Shown here: positions 16,741 to 25,861 of the stretch, piece after piece | Layout of the letters: each line of letters starts with the position of its first letter | How positions within the stretch are numbered: the stretch's first letter is position 1 | DNA from: Okibacterium sp. HSC-33S16 | GTDB lineage: Bacteria; Actinomycetota; Actinomycetes; Actinomycetales; Microbacteriaceae | DNA length: 64,000 bases | Direction of reading: 5' to 3' | Assembly: GCF_024171565.1 (NCBI RefSeq) | Contig: NZ_JALJZZ010000004.1 | Span: forward strand, 1-64,000 | Made by a program: the position numbers and the translations under genes | Notes under the pieces: generated by a model | Seen by the model: the letters and a program-made list of their open reading frames with translations, nothing else | What the model was told of the DNA's origin: nothing | The model's database searches: none

Positions 16741-19085
16741 TCGGTGGTCGTCGCGTGGGCTTCCCGCCAGATGACACTGCGGGTGAGAGTGGCGCCGCTG
16801 ATGCCATCGAGCGGGTGCAGTGCCTGCCGTCGTCGTCGATCGGCGTCCGCCGGCAGGTGAATCGGCGACTCCGGTGACAACGGCACGATCTCGACGGTGA
16901 GCATCGCGTCGGCGGGGATGTCGGAAAGAAGCACCGTCCACTCGGATCCGTCCCAGAACCGGTCGGCGATGACCGTGCCGTCGACGGCCAGCCGGCCCAC
17001 GTCTCCTTCCCATTGCAGGGTAAGCACGAGGTTGACGCCGTCGTCTGGCCGCCGGGCATCCGGGGGAAACTCAAGCAGGTATGTCGACGCGGGCGCTTGA
17101 TCGTCCGGGGCCGATGAGCGACCCGACACACTGCCGTATTCGGTCGGAGGGGGTGGCGCCTGCGTGAGCGGGGTCACGACGGCCTCCGTCATGAACGGGG
17201 CAGCATCGCTGTGCGCGGAGAACGCGACGAAAACCAAGGTCCGCTGCGCCGGCACGTAGCGCTCCACGGCAGGGCGATCGGAACTCCGTGCCACGAGTCC
17301 GTCGGCATCGGTCCAGATCGGTTCGGCGCTCAGCACGAGTTCGCGGCCGGTGTCGGACTCGAGAACCCAGGCGTCAGCTGCGCGGGCGGCGGGCAGGATG
17401 AGGATGTCAGCTGAGCCGTCGTTCACCGTGAGGGTGACGCAGTCGCTGCTGTCGAGCGTCCAGTAGTTCCCACAGTGCTCGATCGAACCGACCGACTCGG
17501 GCGCTACGGCGAGGGAGGCGTCGCCGGTAAGGGCGAGCTGCACCGGGATGCCCGGTTCTGCCTGAAGGACGAGGGTGGGCCGGTTGCCGTCCTGGTCGAG
17601 GAGCGTCAGGAGAGACGCCGTCGCCCACTCGAGGCGCTCAGAGCCGATGTGAAACCGCAGCGGCCAACGTGCCAGCGTGCCCGACGGAATGTCGATCGGT
17701 CCGGTGGGGAAGGTGACCCGGTCGTTACCGAGATTGATATCGAACTGCACACCCGGTACCGGTGGCAATGGCACGTGTGGCTGGTGCCACCCGATGAACA
17801 GCACTCCGCTCGCTCCGTCACTTCGCAGGGCCCAGCGCAACGTTGTCGTGTCGTCGACGTCGCGAGGACGGACGTCGGGGAGGGTCGATGGCATCGTCGA
17901 CAGTGAACCGCCGAAGGCTCGCAGAAAGGCGTGCTGGGAGCGGAGAGCCGCGAAGCTTTCGTTGAGCTGACCGGAGGCGGAGATCGGCGCCGCGAAGTCG
18001 TAATCGAATCGCGGCAGGTCATTGGGATAGCCGGTGGCATGGCTTTCCTGCATACCGGAGATTCCAGCGGGGTTCGTTCCACCCGCGAACATGTAGTAGC
18101 CCTGCCAGGCTGAACCATTACCGATCTTGGTCTGAGCGACGGCCGCGATGTCGAGAGCCGACGGTCGGGGGCGACGGTGGTACGCGGTCGCCATTCCGCC
18201 ACCAATTTCACAGGTGGCCGGCGGGAACACGGTGCCAATGAGAGCCTCACTGCCTCCAGTCTCCTCCACAGCGACGTTCCGGAGGTCAGCACCAATGCCC
18301 GGGTCATCCCACGTGTGGGAGAAGAAGTAGTGTGCGCGAAACGTTGGATCCCACGGGGAATCTGCGTCCACCCAGAACCCGTCACCGTACCCGCCGTACA
18401 GGGGAAGGACCTCACCGGTGGGAAGCTGGGCGCTTCCCCACGCCGTCGCCGTCCAGACGGGAGCGTTGAGTCCTGCCTTGCGGGCCAGGTGCTTGAGCGT
18501 CCGGATGTGCTCGGGCTGGTCGTAGAGCTCGTTCTCGAGCTGGATTCCGATCACCGGTCCGTCGGTAGCACAGAGGGGAGCGAGCTCGTCGCCCAGCGCG
18601 CTGAACCAGCTGCGCACGAGCTCGAGGTAGGCGGGGTCATCGGTGCGGAGCCCCACGCCCGAGGCCTGGACCCAATCGGGGAAGCCGCCATTGCGCACCT
18701 CTCCGTGGCACCACGGCCCGATTCTCAGGACCACGTCGAGTCCGATTTCGCCGCAGAGCTCGACAAAAGCGGCGACGTCGAGATTACCGTCGAACCGCAC
18801 GTTGCCCCGGGTTTCCTCATGGTGGATCCAGATGAGGTACGTGGCCACAACGGTGATGCCCCCCGCCTTCATCAGACGGAGCCTCTCCTCCCACTGGTCG
18901 CGCGGAATGCGGCTGTAGTGAATCTCGCCCGACACAGGAATTGACGGGATGCCATCGATTTCGACGAAGTGATTGCTCAAGCGAATGTGCTCGGAACGGT
19001 CTACCTCAGTGGTCATAGCCGGCCTGCTGAGGGCCCTTCGTCGGGGGCGATACGTCGCGGTGTGCAGCTGCGAACTCCGTGGCAT
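16737..19085 (-). CDS. Beta-galactosidase, glycoside hydrolase family 35-like
   Basis: A 782-aa cytosolic enzyme. The GH35 TIM-barrel motifs are clear: SGEIHYSRIPRDQWEERL, RIGPWCHGEVRNGGFPDW, and IGIQLENELYD, where the second Glu (about residue 186) is the expected acid/base. The nucleophile is probably the Glu in ATCEIGGG. C-terminal beta domains follow, including a jelly-roll-like end. It would release terminal beta-galactose from imported oligosaccharides. The ATG at 19085 has AAGGAAGAGAG upstream; an ATG at 19016 (MTTEVDR) is the alternative and removes a poorly conserved basic 23-residue extension. It is divergent from a GH42 gene. Confidence 0.85.
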   Translation of the reverse strand: MPRSSQLHTATYRPRRRALSRPAMTTEVDRSEHIRLSNHFVEIDGIPSIPVSGEIHYSRIPRDQWEERLRLMKAGGITVVATYLIWIHHEETRGNVRFDGNLDVAAFVELCGEIGLDVVLRIGPWCHGEVRNGGFPDWVQASGVGLRTDDPAYLELVRSWFSALGDELAPLCATDGPVIGIQLENELYDQPEHIRTLKHLARKAGLNAPVWTATAWGSAQLPTGEVLPLYGGYGDGFWVDADSPWDPTFRAHYFFSHTWDDPGIGADLRNVAVEETGGSEALIGTVFPPATCEIGGGMATAYHRRPRPSALDIAAVAQTKIGNGSAWQGYYMFAGGTNPAGISGMQESHATGYPNDLPRFDYDFAAPISASGQLNESFAALRSQHAFLRAFGGSLSTMPSTLPDVRPRDVDDTTTLRWALRSDGASGVLFIGWHQPHVPLPPVPGVQFDINLGNDRVTFPTGPIDIPSGTLARWPLRFHIGSERLEWATASLLTLLDQDGNRPTLVLQAEPGIPVQLALTGDASLAVAPESVGSIEHCGNYWTLDSSDCVTLTVNDGSADILILPAARAADAWVLESDTGRELVLSAEPIWTDADGLVARSSDRPAVERYVPAQRTLVFVAFSAHSDAAPFMTEAVVTPLTQAPPPPTEYGSVSGRSSAPDDQAPASTYLLEFPPDARRPDDGVNLVLTLQWEGDVGRLAVDGTVIADRFWDGSEWTVLLSDIPADAMLTVEIVPLSPESPIHLPADADRRRRQALHPLDGISGATLTRSVIWREAHATTTD

Positions 19086-19167
19086 CCGCTCTCTTCCTTC
19101 GTGAATAAATGTCCGGCGACGTCAGCGTCATCTGGATGGTCGGCGCTGACCTAACGGGTAGGCTTGA

Positions 19168-19189
19168 TGAATCGATTCACGACCATAGT
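19168..19189. promoter_or_regulatory. Palindromic operator and -10 element in the GH35/GH42 divergent gap
   Basis: TGAATCGATTCA (19168-19179) is a perfect 12-base palindrome. CATAGT (19184-19189) follows as a possible -10 toward GH42. The arrangement ATCGATTCA, short gap, ATAGTGAC copies that at 12795-12814, suggesting the same repressor acts on this gene pair and on the transporter at 12884. Confidence 0.6.
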
Positions 19190-19228
19190 GACAGACATTT
19201 CACCTCAATGACGAAGGGCAGTGCCGAC

Positions 19229-21202
19229 ATGCATTACGGCGGAGATTACAACCCCGAACAGTGGCCGGAGGCGATCTGGCCCGACGACGTCGCTCGGATG
19301 CGCGAGGCCGGTGTCACCATGGTCAGCCTGGGAATCTTCGCCTGGTCCCGCATCCAGCCCGAGGAGGGCGTGTTCGACTTCGACTGGCTCGACCGGGTCA
19401 TCGACCTGTTGCACGAGGGCGGCATCGCCGTCGACCTAGCGACCGCGACCGCATCGCCGCCGCCCTGGGCGAGCGCGAAGTATCCGGAGATACTGCCGCA
19501 GGACGCCAACGGTGCGACCTACTGGCCGGGAAGTCGCCAGCAGTTTGCCCCGTCGTCGCCGGTCTATCGCCGACTGGCCGCAGAACTGGTGACCGCGATT
19601 GCGGAACGCTACGCCGAGCATCCGGCCGTCGTCATGTGGCACGTGAACAACGAGTATGGCTGCCACCTGAACGCCGACTTCTCGGACGCTGCGCGTGATG
19701 CGTTTCGGGCCTGGCTCGAGGTGCGCTACGGCAGCATCGACGCCCTCAACGATGCCTGGGGCACCTTCTTCTGGTCACAGCGCTATGGCTCGTTCGGCGA
19801 GATCTATCCGCCTCGGAAAGCGCCATACAGCCACAACCCCGGTCAGCTGCTCGACTTTCACCGGTTCACCTCCGACGCGCTGTTCGAGTGCTACCTCATG
19901 GAGAAAAACATCATTCGGGCGGCCGGGGCTGTGCAGCCGATCACCACAAATTTTATGGGTGCGTTCAAGCCGGCGAACTACTGGCAGTGGGCCCCGGAGA
20001 TGGACGTCATCACCGACGACGCGTATCCCGACCCCAACGATCCCGAATCGTTCCGGGCCTCGGGCTTCCAGCGAGACCTCATGCGCTCGCTCAAGCCCGA
20101 CGTGCCCTGGCTGCTGATGGAGCAGGCCACGAATGCGCTCAACTGGCGGCCGACCAACGCACCGAAGGCACCGGGCCAGATGGCAGCGCTGAGTATGCAG
20201 GCTGTCGCGCGCGGGGCAGACGGGATCCTCTTCTTCCAGTGGCGGCAGTCGCAGGCAGGGGCGGAAAAGTTCCACTCCGCGATGCTTCCGCACGCCGGCA
20301 CCCGCACCCGCACCTGGCGTGAGGTGGTCGCTCTCGGTTCAGAACTCGCCGAGCTGCCCGCGCTTCCTGCCGGCTTCCGTGACGCCCGCGTTGCGATCGT
20401 CTTCGACTGGGAGAACTGGTGGGCGATCGAGAGCACCGATCACCCGATCGTTCTCAACTACCTCTCACTCGTGCAGGGTTGGTACAACGCGGCATCGAAG
20501 CTGCACGTGCAGATCGACTTCGTGCGCGCGTCCGACGACCTCCGCGGGTACCGGGTCGTCGTCGCGCCGCAGCTCTACCTGTTGACCGATGCGGGAGCCG
20601 CGAGCCTGCGTGCCTTCGCCGAGGCCGGCGGAGACCTGCTCGTCACCGCGTTCAGCGACGTCGTCGACGAAGCAGACCGGTTCCGTGACGGCGGCTACCT
20701 CACCCAGCTCGGCGAGGCCCTCGGCATCTGGCTCGAGGACTTTGGCGCCCTGGTCCCGGTCGGATCCGCCGGCCTCGGCCAGCAGCTCGCGCCGATCACG
20801 ACGGAGTTCGGAGAGATCACCGGCACCCTCCTCGCCGAGGAAATCCACGTGGACACCGCAACGGTGGTGGGCGCCTTCACCGGCGGTCGCCTCGATGGCC
20901 AGCCCGCACTCACCCGGAATGCGGTTGGATCAGGCCGCGCGTGGTATCTCGCGACGATTCCGGATGCCGCTGGCACAGCATCCGTTCTGGGTCACGTTTT
21001 GGAGGCGGCGGAGATCGCACCGCTTCTCGACGGGCTTCCTGACACCGTTGAGGTGGCCCAGCGGGGCGACGTGCTCACTGTGATCAACCACGGAACCGAG
21101 GCTGTGACGGTGTCGGCGAAGGGCACGGTCGACTTGCTCACCGGCGACACGGTGACGGCGTTCGAGCTCGAGCCATTCGAATACCGGATGGTGCGCCGCT
21201 AG
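19229..21202 (+). CDS. Beta-galactosidase, glycoside hydrolase family 42
   Basis: A 657-aa GH42 enzyme. The N-terminus reads MHYGGDYNPEQWPE, the usual family opening. The acid/base is Glu142 in VNNEYG and the nucleophile Glu298 in LLMEQATNALNWRP. The barrel is followed by the glutamine-amidotransferase-like trimerisation domain and a small C-terminal beta domain. There is no signal peptide. I chose 19229 because GAAGGG lies upstream; an ATG at 19208 would add seven residues but lacks a site. It acts on beta-galactosides in the cytosol, alongside GH35. Confidence 0.88.
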   Translation: MHYGGDYNPEQWPEAIWPDDVARMREAGVTMVSLGIFAWSRIQPEEGVFDFDWLDRVIDLLHEGGIAVDLATATASPPPWASAKYPEILPQDANGATYWPGSRQQFAPSSPVYRRLAAELVTAIAERYAEHPAVVMWHVNNEYGCHLNADFSDAARDAFRAWLEVRYGSIDALNDAWGTFFWSQRYGSFGEIYPPRKAPYSHNPGQLLDFHRFTSDALFECYLMEKNIIRAAGAVQPITTNFMGAFKPANYWQWAPEMDVITDDAYPDPNDPESFRASGFQRDLMRSLKPDVPWLLMEQATNALNWRPTNAPKAPGQMAALSMQAVARGADGILFFQWRQSQAGAEKFHSAMLPHAGTRTRTWREVVALGSELAELPALPAGFRDARVAIVFDWENWWAIESTDHPIVLNYLSLVQGWYNAASKLHVQIDFVRASDDLRGYRVVVAPQLYLLTDAGAASLRAFAEAGGDLLVTAFSDVVDEADRFRDGGYLTQLGEALGIWLEDFGALVPVGSAGLGQQLAPITTEFGEITGTLLAEEIHVDTATVVGAFTGGRLDGQPALTRNAVGSGRAWYLATIPDAAGTASVLGHVLEAAEIAPLLDGLPDTVEVAQRGDVLTVINHGTEAVTVSAKGTVDLLTGDTVTAFELEPFEYRMVRR

Positions 21203-21354
21203 GGCTGTCTCGCGTTCAGCCGGTGGGGGTGCCGGATTCGCACAGGCACGGCGCAACCCGGCCTGACGGTGTTCCAGTGCCGCGACGACACCGGGGGAGC
21301 TGTCTCTGGACGTCACCCGCGTCACTGGGACAGCGCAGTTCGTTCGAGCTAGGC

Positions 21355-21417
21355 CGTTCACATGCCGCAAAACCGCGTTATGCCCCGGGCACAGCGCGGT
21401 TTTGCGGCATCTGAACG
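21355..21417. repeat. Large inverted repeat between GH42 and xylB
   Basis: The arm ATGCCGCAAAACCGCG (21362-21377) is repeated exactly, inverted, at 21395-21410. After one mismatch the pairing continues with CGTTCA/TGAACG, giving 22 of 23 paired positions around a 17-base loop. It sits where two genes converge, so it could act as a terminator, but no T-run follows. It may instead be a dispersed palindromic element. The remaining bases of the 266-base gap (21203-21468) hold no gene that I can support. Confidence 0.8.
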
Positions 21418-21468
21418 CGGCGGGGCGCCCGGGCCGAGCTGTTATCGGCCCGGTGTGAGTGCCCAAGC

Positions 21469-22860
21469 TCAGTGCGCGCGGTACTGCTCCCGAATCACCG
21501 GACGGAAGTCGACGGGCGGCTCGGCCGTGATTGACAACGGCCAGTTTGGTCGCTGACCGGTCAGCGCCCACGCGGCCTGCGCCGCAGCACCGGTTGCGAC
21601 GTACTCACCGGGCTTCGGGATGACAACGGGCACATCGAACACCTGCGCGGCAATCTGCTGCACGGCCGGGTTCTGCGCCGCGCCGCCGACGATGAGGATG
21701 CGCTGGGCATCGACGCCCTGTGCCCGAACAGCGTCGAGTCCGTCCGCGAGCCCACAGAGCAGGCCCTCGATCGCGGCGCGAGCCAGGTTGGGCCGGGTCG
21801 TCGAACCGAGGGTCATGCCGAACAAGGTCGCCGTCGCGTCGGGCCGGTTCGGCGTGCGCTCACCCTCAAAGTAGGGCTGGAGCACGAGTCCATCAGCGCC
21901 GGGTTCGGCGGAGAGCGCGAGTTCACCGAGGTCATCGTGGCTCACGCCGAGCAGGCCGGCGATCGAGTCGAGGATCCGCGCGGCGTTGAGTGTGGCGATC
22001 AAGGGCAGGAAAAGCCCCGACGCATCGGCGAATCCGGCAACGGTGCCCGAGGCATCCATTGCCGGAGTGTCGGTGACGGCAAAGACCGTGCCACTGGTTC
22101 CGATGGAGACGACGACGTCGCCAGCCGCAGCGCCGAGGCCGAGTGCCGCGCCCGCGTTGTCGCCGGCGCCTGGCCCGACCAGGGTGCCGTTGGTCATCAG
22201 TCCGGCCTGCTCGCCCGGTCCGAGCACTCGAGGCAGAATCGCCGAGTGCCCAAGCGCGCGCACAAAGAAGGCGAGGTCGTATTCACCGGTGACCGCGGAC
22301 CAGTATGCGGTCCCCGACGCGTCGGAGCGGTCAGTGGTCAGTTCTTCAAGCACCGGACCGAGTTCGGACTCGTCGACAGGGCCGAACCCGCGCAAGCGCC
22401 AGGTCAGCCAGTCGTGGGGGAGGGCGACGGCGGCGACACGGGCCGCGTTCTCCGGCTCGGCATCGCGCAGCCAGCGCAGCTTGGTCGCCGTGAACGACGC
22501 CACCGGCACGACCCCGAGTCGCGACGCGTAGACGTCGGCGCCCACCTCGGCGATGAGGTCCCGCGCGGCCTGTGCACTGCGGGTGTCGTTCCAGAGCAGT
22601 GCGTCGCGAATGACGCGGCCGTCGTCATCGAGCACCACCATGCCGTGTTGCTGGCCACCAACGCTGATCGCGGCCACGTCGTCGAGACCCCCGGCGTCGG
22701 CGATCGCACTCTGCAGTGCGTCCCACCAGGCGGAGGGCGCCACCTCCGTGCCAGCCGGGTGCGAGGCGCGGCCCTGCCGCACGATTTCGCCGGTATCGGC
22801 ATCCGTAACAACGATTTTGCAGCTCTGTGTCGACGAATCGACTCCCGCGACGAGGGTCAT
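21469..22860 (-). CDS. xylB: Xylulokinase
   Basis: A 463-aa FGGY-family kinase that phosphorylates D-xylulose to xylulose 5-phosphate. Visible motifs: [12 protein letters not shown] at the N-terminus, [11 protein letters not shown] near residue 65, [13 protein letters not shown] for the second phosphate site, and [15 protein letters not shown] near the C-terminus. The ATG at 22860 has GAAAGGGA upstream. It lies downstream of xylA on the same strand with a 145-base gap that contains a hairpin, so expression may be partly independent. Confidence 0.92.
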   Translation of the reverse strand: MTLVAGVDSSTQSCKIVVTDADTGEIVRQGRASHPAGTEVAPSAWWDALQSAIADAGGLDDVAAISVGGQQHGMVVLDDDGRVIRDALLWNDTRSAQAARDLIAEVGADVYASRLGVVPVASFTATKLRWLRDAEPENAARVAAVALPHDWLTWRLRGFGPVDESELGPVLEELTTDRSDASGTAYWSAVTGEYDLAFFVRALGHSAILPRVLGPGEQAGLMTNGTLVGPGAGDNAGAALGLGAAAGDVVVSIGTSGTVFAVTDTPAMDASGTVAGFADASGLFLPLIATLNAARILDSIAGLLGVSHDDLGELALSAEPGADGLVLQPYFEGERTPNRPDATATLFGMTLGSTTRPNLARAAIEGLLCGLADGLDAVRAQGVDAQRILIVGGAAQNPAVQQIAAQVFDVPVVIPKPGEYVATGAAAQAAWALTGQRPNWPLSITAEPPVDFRPVIREQYRAH

Positions 22861-22949
22861 GGGGTCCCTTTCACACATGAGAGTGCGGACTCCGACGCCA
22901 GGTGCTCGCCACAGCGTCGAAATCCGCAACTCGATCTATATAAGCAGAG

Positions 22950-22994
22950 CGGATGCCACGCCAGATTCCGTTATAAAATCTGCCGCGGCATCCG
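22950..22994 (-). terminator. Hairpin in the xylA-xylB intergenic gap
   Basis: CGGATGCCACGCCAGATT (22950-22967) pairs with AATCTGCCGCGGCATCCG (22977-22994) at 16 of 18 positions, with a 9-base loop. No T-run follows on either strand, so processing, stabilisation of xylA RNA or attenuation are as likely as termination. The outer arms are an inverted pair of the dispersed CGGATGCC motif. Confidence 0.6.
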
Positions 22995-23005
22995 TTTCGC
23001 GTGAC

Positions 23006-24196
23006 TTACCGAGCGTTCAGCAGGTGCTCGAGAGCGAGCTGCTGAAGACGCACGAAGCCGAAGCCCTTGCCGTTGAAGTAGGCGTTGGGGTCGAAGTCCT
23101 CGTACGCCGAACGGTCGGCGATGAAGTCGTCGTAGCTCTCGCCGTCGCCGAGTGTCGGGGTGGCAAGCTCGGTGACGCGCGATGCCGCAAGCGCCTCCTG
23201 CACCTCGGGGTCTGCGCGGAACGCGGCAGCGCGCTCCTTGAGCAGGAGGTAGGTGCGCATGTTGGCTGCTGCTGAGTCCCAGACGCCGTTCTCGTCTTCG
23301 GTGCGGCTCGGCTTGTAGTCGAAGTGACGCGGGCCGTCGTACGCCGGTCCACCGTTGGGGCCGCCGTTTTCGAGCAGGTCAACGAGCGAGAATGCGTTCT
23401 GCAGGTCACCGTGACCGAAGACGAGGTCCTGGTCGTACTTGATGCCGCGCTGGCCGTTGAGGTCGATGTGGTAGAGCTTGCCTGCGTCGAGCGCCTGGGC
23501 GATTCCGGCGGTGAAGTTGAGCCCGGCCATCTGCTCGTGGCCAACCTCGGGGTTCACACCGACGAGTTCGGGGCGGTCGAGCGTGTTGATGAACGCGATC
23601 GCGTGGCCGAGGGTCGGCAGCAGGATGTCGCCGCGTGGCTCGTTCGGCTTCGGCTCGATGGCGAAGCGGATGTCGTAGCCCTTGTCTGTGACGTAGTCGC
23701 CGAGCAGGTTGACGGCCTCGCGGTAGCGGGCCAGTGCCTGGCGGATGTCCTTGGCTGCGTCGTACTCGGCGCCCTCGCGGCCACCCCACATGACGAAGGT
23801 CTTGGCGCCGAGCTCGGCGGCCAGGTCGATGTTGCGCAGCACCTTGCGGAGGGCGAAACGACGCACGTCGCGGTCGTTGGAGGTGAAGCCACCGTCCTTG
23901 AAGACCGGTGCGCTGAAGAGATTGGTGGTGACCATCGGAACGACGAGGCCGGTGTCGGCCAGTGCGCCCTTGAGGCGGTCGATCTGCGTCTGGCGCTCGG
24001 CGTCGGTCGAGCCGAAGGCGAAGAGGTCGTCGTCGTGGAAGGTCAGGCCGTAAGCGCCAAGCTCAGAGAGCTTTTCGACGGCGTGAACCACGTCGAGGTT
24101 GGCGCGGGTCGGTCCACCGAACGGGTCGGTTCCGTTGTAACCAACGGTCCAAAGTCCGAAAGAGAACTTGTCGTCGCGGGTGGGGGTAAGACTCAT
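23006..24196 (-). CDS. xylA: Xylose isomerase
   Basis: A 396-aa actinobacterial-type (short) D-xylose isomerase converting xylose to xylulose. The catalytic His54 and Asp57 lie in TFHDDDL, at the same numbers as in the Streptomyces enzymes. Metal ligands appear in [21 protein letters not shown] and [15 protein letters not shown]. The ATG at 24196 has GGAG eight bases upstream. It is divergent from a ChvE-type sugar-binding protein, with matching operators on both sides of the gap. Confidence 0.95.
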   Translation of the reverse strand: MSLTPTRDDKFSFGLWTVGYNGTDPFGGPTRANLDVVHAVEKLSELGAYGLTFHDDDLFAFGSTDAERQTQIDRLKGALADTGLVVPMVTTNLFSAPVFKDGGFTSNDRDVRRFALRKVLRNIDLAAELGAKTFVMWGGREGAEYDAAKDIRQALARYREAVNLLGDYVTDKGYDIRFAIEPKPNEPRGDILLPTLGHAIAFINTLDRPELVGVNPEVGHEQMAGLNFTAGIAQALDAGKLYHIDLNGQRGIKYDQDLVFGHGDLQNAFSLVDLLENGGPNGGPAYDGPRHFDYKPSRTEDENGVWDSAAANMRTYLLLKERAAAFRADPEVQEALAASRVTELATPTLGDGESYDDFIADRSAYEDFDPNAYFNGKGFGFVRLQQLALEHLLNAR

Positions 24197-24226
24197 GGTC
24201 GTGCTCCGATTCAGCATCGTTGATGA

Positions 24227-24248
24227 TTTGTTGGATGTAAGAACATAT
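24227..24248 (+). promoter_or_regulatory. Candidate XylR (ROK) operator, xylA side
   Basis: TTTGTTG, six bases, AGAACATAT. The same 22-base pattern occurs inverted at 24440-24461. It lies about 30 bases upstream of xylA. The match between two divergent promoters of one pathway suggests the ROK regulator at 28654 binds here. The 446-base gap 24197-24642 otherwise shows only a GGGAAAGGGCTTTC inverted repeat (about 24361-24374) and no supported gene. Confidence 0.6.
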
Positions 24249-24439
24249 TACATGACGGATGTGATTCGGCTAGCCCCGCAGGCGGCATCCGTCCGAAAAG
24301 TTCCAGCCCAAAACATATCCCCTCTTCGGGTGCCAACGGCGGTTCCGAGCAATCGACTGCGGGAAAGGGCTTTCATCACGATTGGGTTTGTTGCGGCGAG
24401 TTTTTCCGGAAATCAGTGGATTAACCGTCGCGGCATGGG

Positions 24440-24461
24440 ATATGTTCTCTCCGTCAACAAA
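24440..24461 (-). promoter_or_regulatory. Candidate XylR (ROK) operator, transporter side
   Basis: Read on the minus strand: TTTGTTG, six bases, AGAACATAT, identical in both conserved blocks and spacing to 24227-24248. It lies about 180 bases upstream of the sugar-binding protein, implying a long leader if the promoter overlaps this site. Confidence 0.6.
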
Positions 24462-24642
24462 GGTCGCTGAGCGGCCCGAGCATCACAGCGATGTCCCGTT
24501 ACAAGGAGGTAACCCCACGACAGTTGTGCCCATGGACGTTCGCGTCGATGGTCAGAACGATGTGGACACGCCTTCTGTTGATGCCACCGCCCGGCGGTGC
24601 ATCGACACGAACTGGCAGCATTCAGAGAGGAAAGCAACCACA

Positions 24643-25767
24643 ATGTCCATGACCCGTAAACTTCTCGCCGTTGCGGCAACAGGAGCAGTACTCCTGTCGC
24701 TCGCGGCGTGTTCAAGTGATTCCGGCTCCACCGGCGGCGGCGACGCAGCCGAGGGCGGCACCGAGTGCAACGTCGGCATCTCCATGCCCACCCGCAGCCT
24801 TGAGCGCTGGATCAACGACGGCGAGCAGCTGCAGAAGGCGCTCAAGGACGCCGACTGCACCGTTGACCTGCAGTACGCAGACAACAAGACCGACCAGCAG
24901 ATCAGCCAGATCCAGAACCAGATCGCCGGCGGTGCCAAGATTCTCGTGATCGCAGCCATCGACGGTGAAGTTCTTGCACCGGTCCTCGAAGAGGCCAAGA
25001 AGCAGGATGCAACGGTCATCGCATACGACCGCCTGATCAACGGCACCGAGAACGTCGACTACTACGCGACCTTCGACAACTACAAGGTCGGCCAGCTGCA
25101 GGGTGAGTTCATCGCCGACCAGCTCGACCTCGCCGGCGGCGCTGGTCCGTTCAACCTCGAGCCGTTCGCCGGAAGCCCCGACGACAATAACGCCAAGTTC
25201 TTCTTCTCCGGTGCCTGGGATGTTCTGCTTCCCTACGTCGAGAAGGGACAGCTCGTTGTTCCGTCCGGCAAGGCTCCCAAGTCGAACGACGAGTGGGCAT
25301 CGATCGGAATCCAGGGTTGGGCATCTGACAAGGCACAGTCCGAAATGGACAACCGTCTCTCGTCCTTCTACTCGGGCGACCAGAAGGTTGACGTCGTTCT
25401 CTCCCCGAACGACAGCCTTGCCATCGGCATCATCGCGTCGCTGCGTTCCGCTGGATACGCACCGGGTGAGGACTACCCGATCATCTCCGGTCAGGACGCC
25501 GACAAGGCCAACGTCAAGGCCATCCTCGACGGTGAGCAGTCGATGACCGTCTGGAAGGACACCCGCACCCTCGGTGAGCGCGTCTTCACCATGATCGAGT
25601 CGATTGTTGCCGGCGAAGAGGTCGAGGTCAACGACGAGGAAACCTACGACAACGGTGAGAAGGTCGTTCCATCCTTCCTCCTCGACCCCGAGGTTGTCGT
25701 GAAGGACGACGTGCAGTCGAAGCTCGTCGACTCCGGATTCGTCAAGGCAGGGGACGTCGGGCTCTAA
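24643..25767 (+). CDS. chvE: Multiple-monosaccharide ABC transporter substrate-binding lipoprotein (ChvE/XylF-like)
   Basis: A 374-aa periplasmic-binding-protein type 1 lipoprotein with lipobox Cys23 (SLAAC). NVGISMPTRSLERWINDGEQL, then NQIAGGAKILVIAAIDG, then AYDRLINGTENVDYY and SGQDADKANVKAI are characteristic of ChvE-type binding proteins for xylose, glucose, arabinose and galactose. The start follows AGAGAGGAAAG. A strong hairpin follows the stop, before the ATPase gene. With mmsA and mmsB downstream it makes a CUT2 importer; xylose is the likely main substrate from context. Confidence 0.88.
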   Translation: MSMTRKLLAVAATGAVLLSLAACSSDSGSTGGGDAAEGGTECNVGISMPTRSLERWINDGEQLQKALKDADCTVDLQYADNKTDQQISQIQNQIAGGAKILVIAAIDGEVLAPVLEEAKKQDATVIAYDRLINGTENVDYYATFDNYKVGQLQGEFIADQLDLAGGAGPFNLEPFAGSPDDNNAKFFFSGAWDVLLPYVEKGQLVVPSGKAPKSNDEWASIGIQGWASDKAQSEMDNRLSSFYSGDQKVDVVLSPNDSLAIGIIASLRSAGYAPGEDYPIISGQDADKANVKAILDGEQSMTVWKDTRTLGERVFTMIESIVAGEEVEVNDEETYDNGEKVVPSFLLDPEVVVKDDVQSKLVDSGFVKAGDVGL

Positions 25768-25781
25768 CCCGAACGCACTCG

Positions 25782-25812
25782 CGGCCGGTCCCGTCTTCGG
25801 CGGGACCGGCCG
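25782..25812 (+). terminator. Intrinsic terminator/attenuator after the sugar-binding protein gene
   Basis: CGGCCGGTCCCG (25782-25793) pairs perfectly with CGGGACCGGCCG (25801-25812), 12 base pairs, loop of seven, followed by TTT. Inside an operon it would let the binding protein be made in excess over the ATPase and permease. Confidence 0.8.
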
Positions 25813-25820
25813 TTTCCCCT

Positions 25821-25837
25821 GACCCGGATGCCGGGTC
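25821..25837 (+). other. Second small hairpin before mmsA
   Basis: GACCCGG (25821-25827), ATG loop, CCGGGTC (25831-25837): a perfect seven-base-pair stem just upstream of the mmsA ribosome site AGGAGG (25851-25856). It may stabilise the downstream mRNA or affect translation. Confidence 0.45.
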
Positions 25838-25861
25838 ACAGCTTTAGAACAGGAGGCAGCC

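Noticed and set aside
21223-21556. Small open frames across the inverted repeat between GH42 and xylB
   Set aside because: No ribosome site or recognisable domain, and they run through a near-perfect palindrome.
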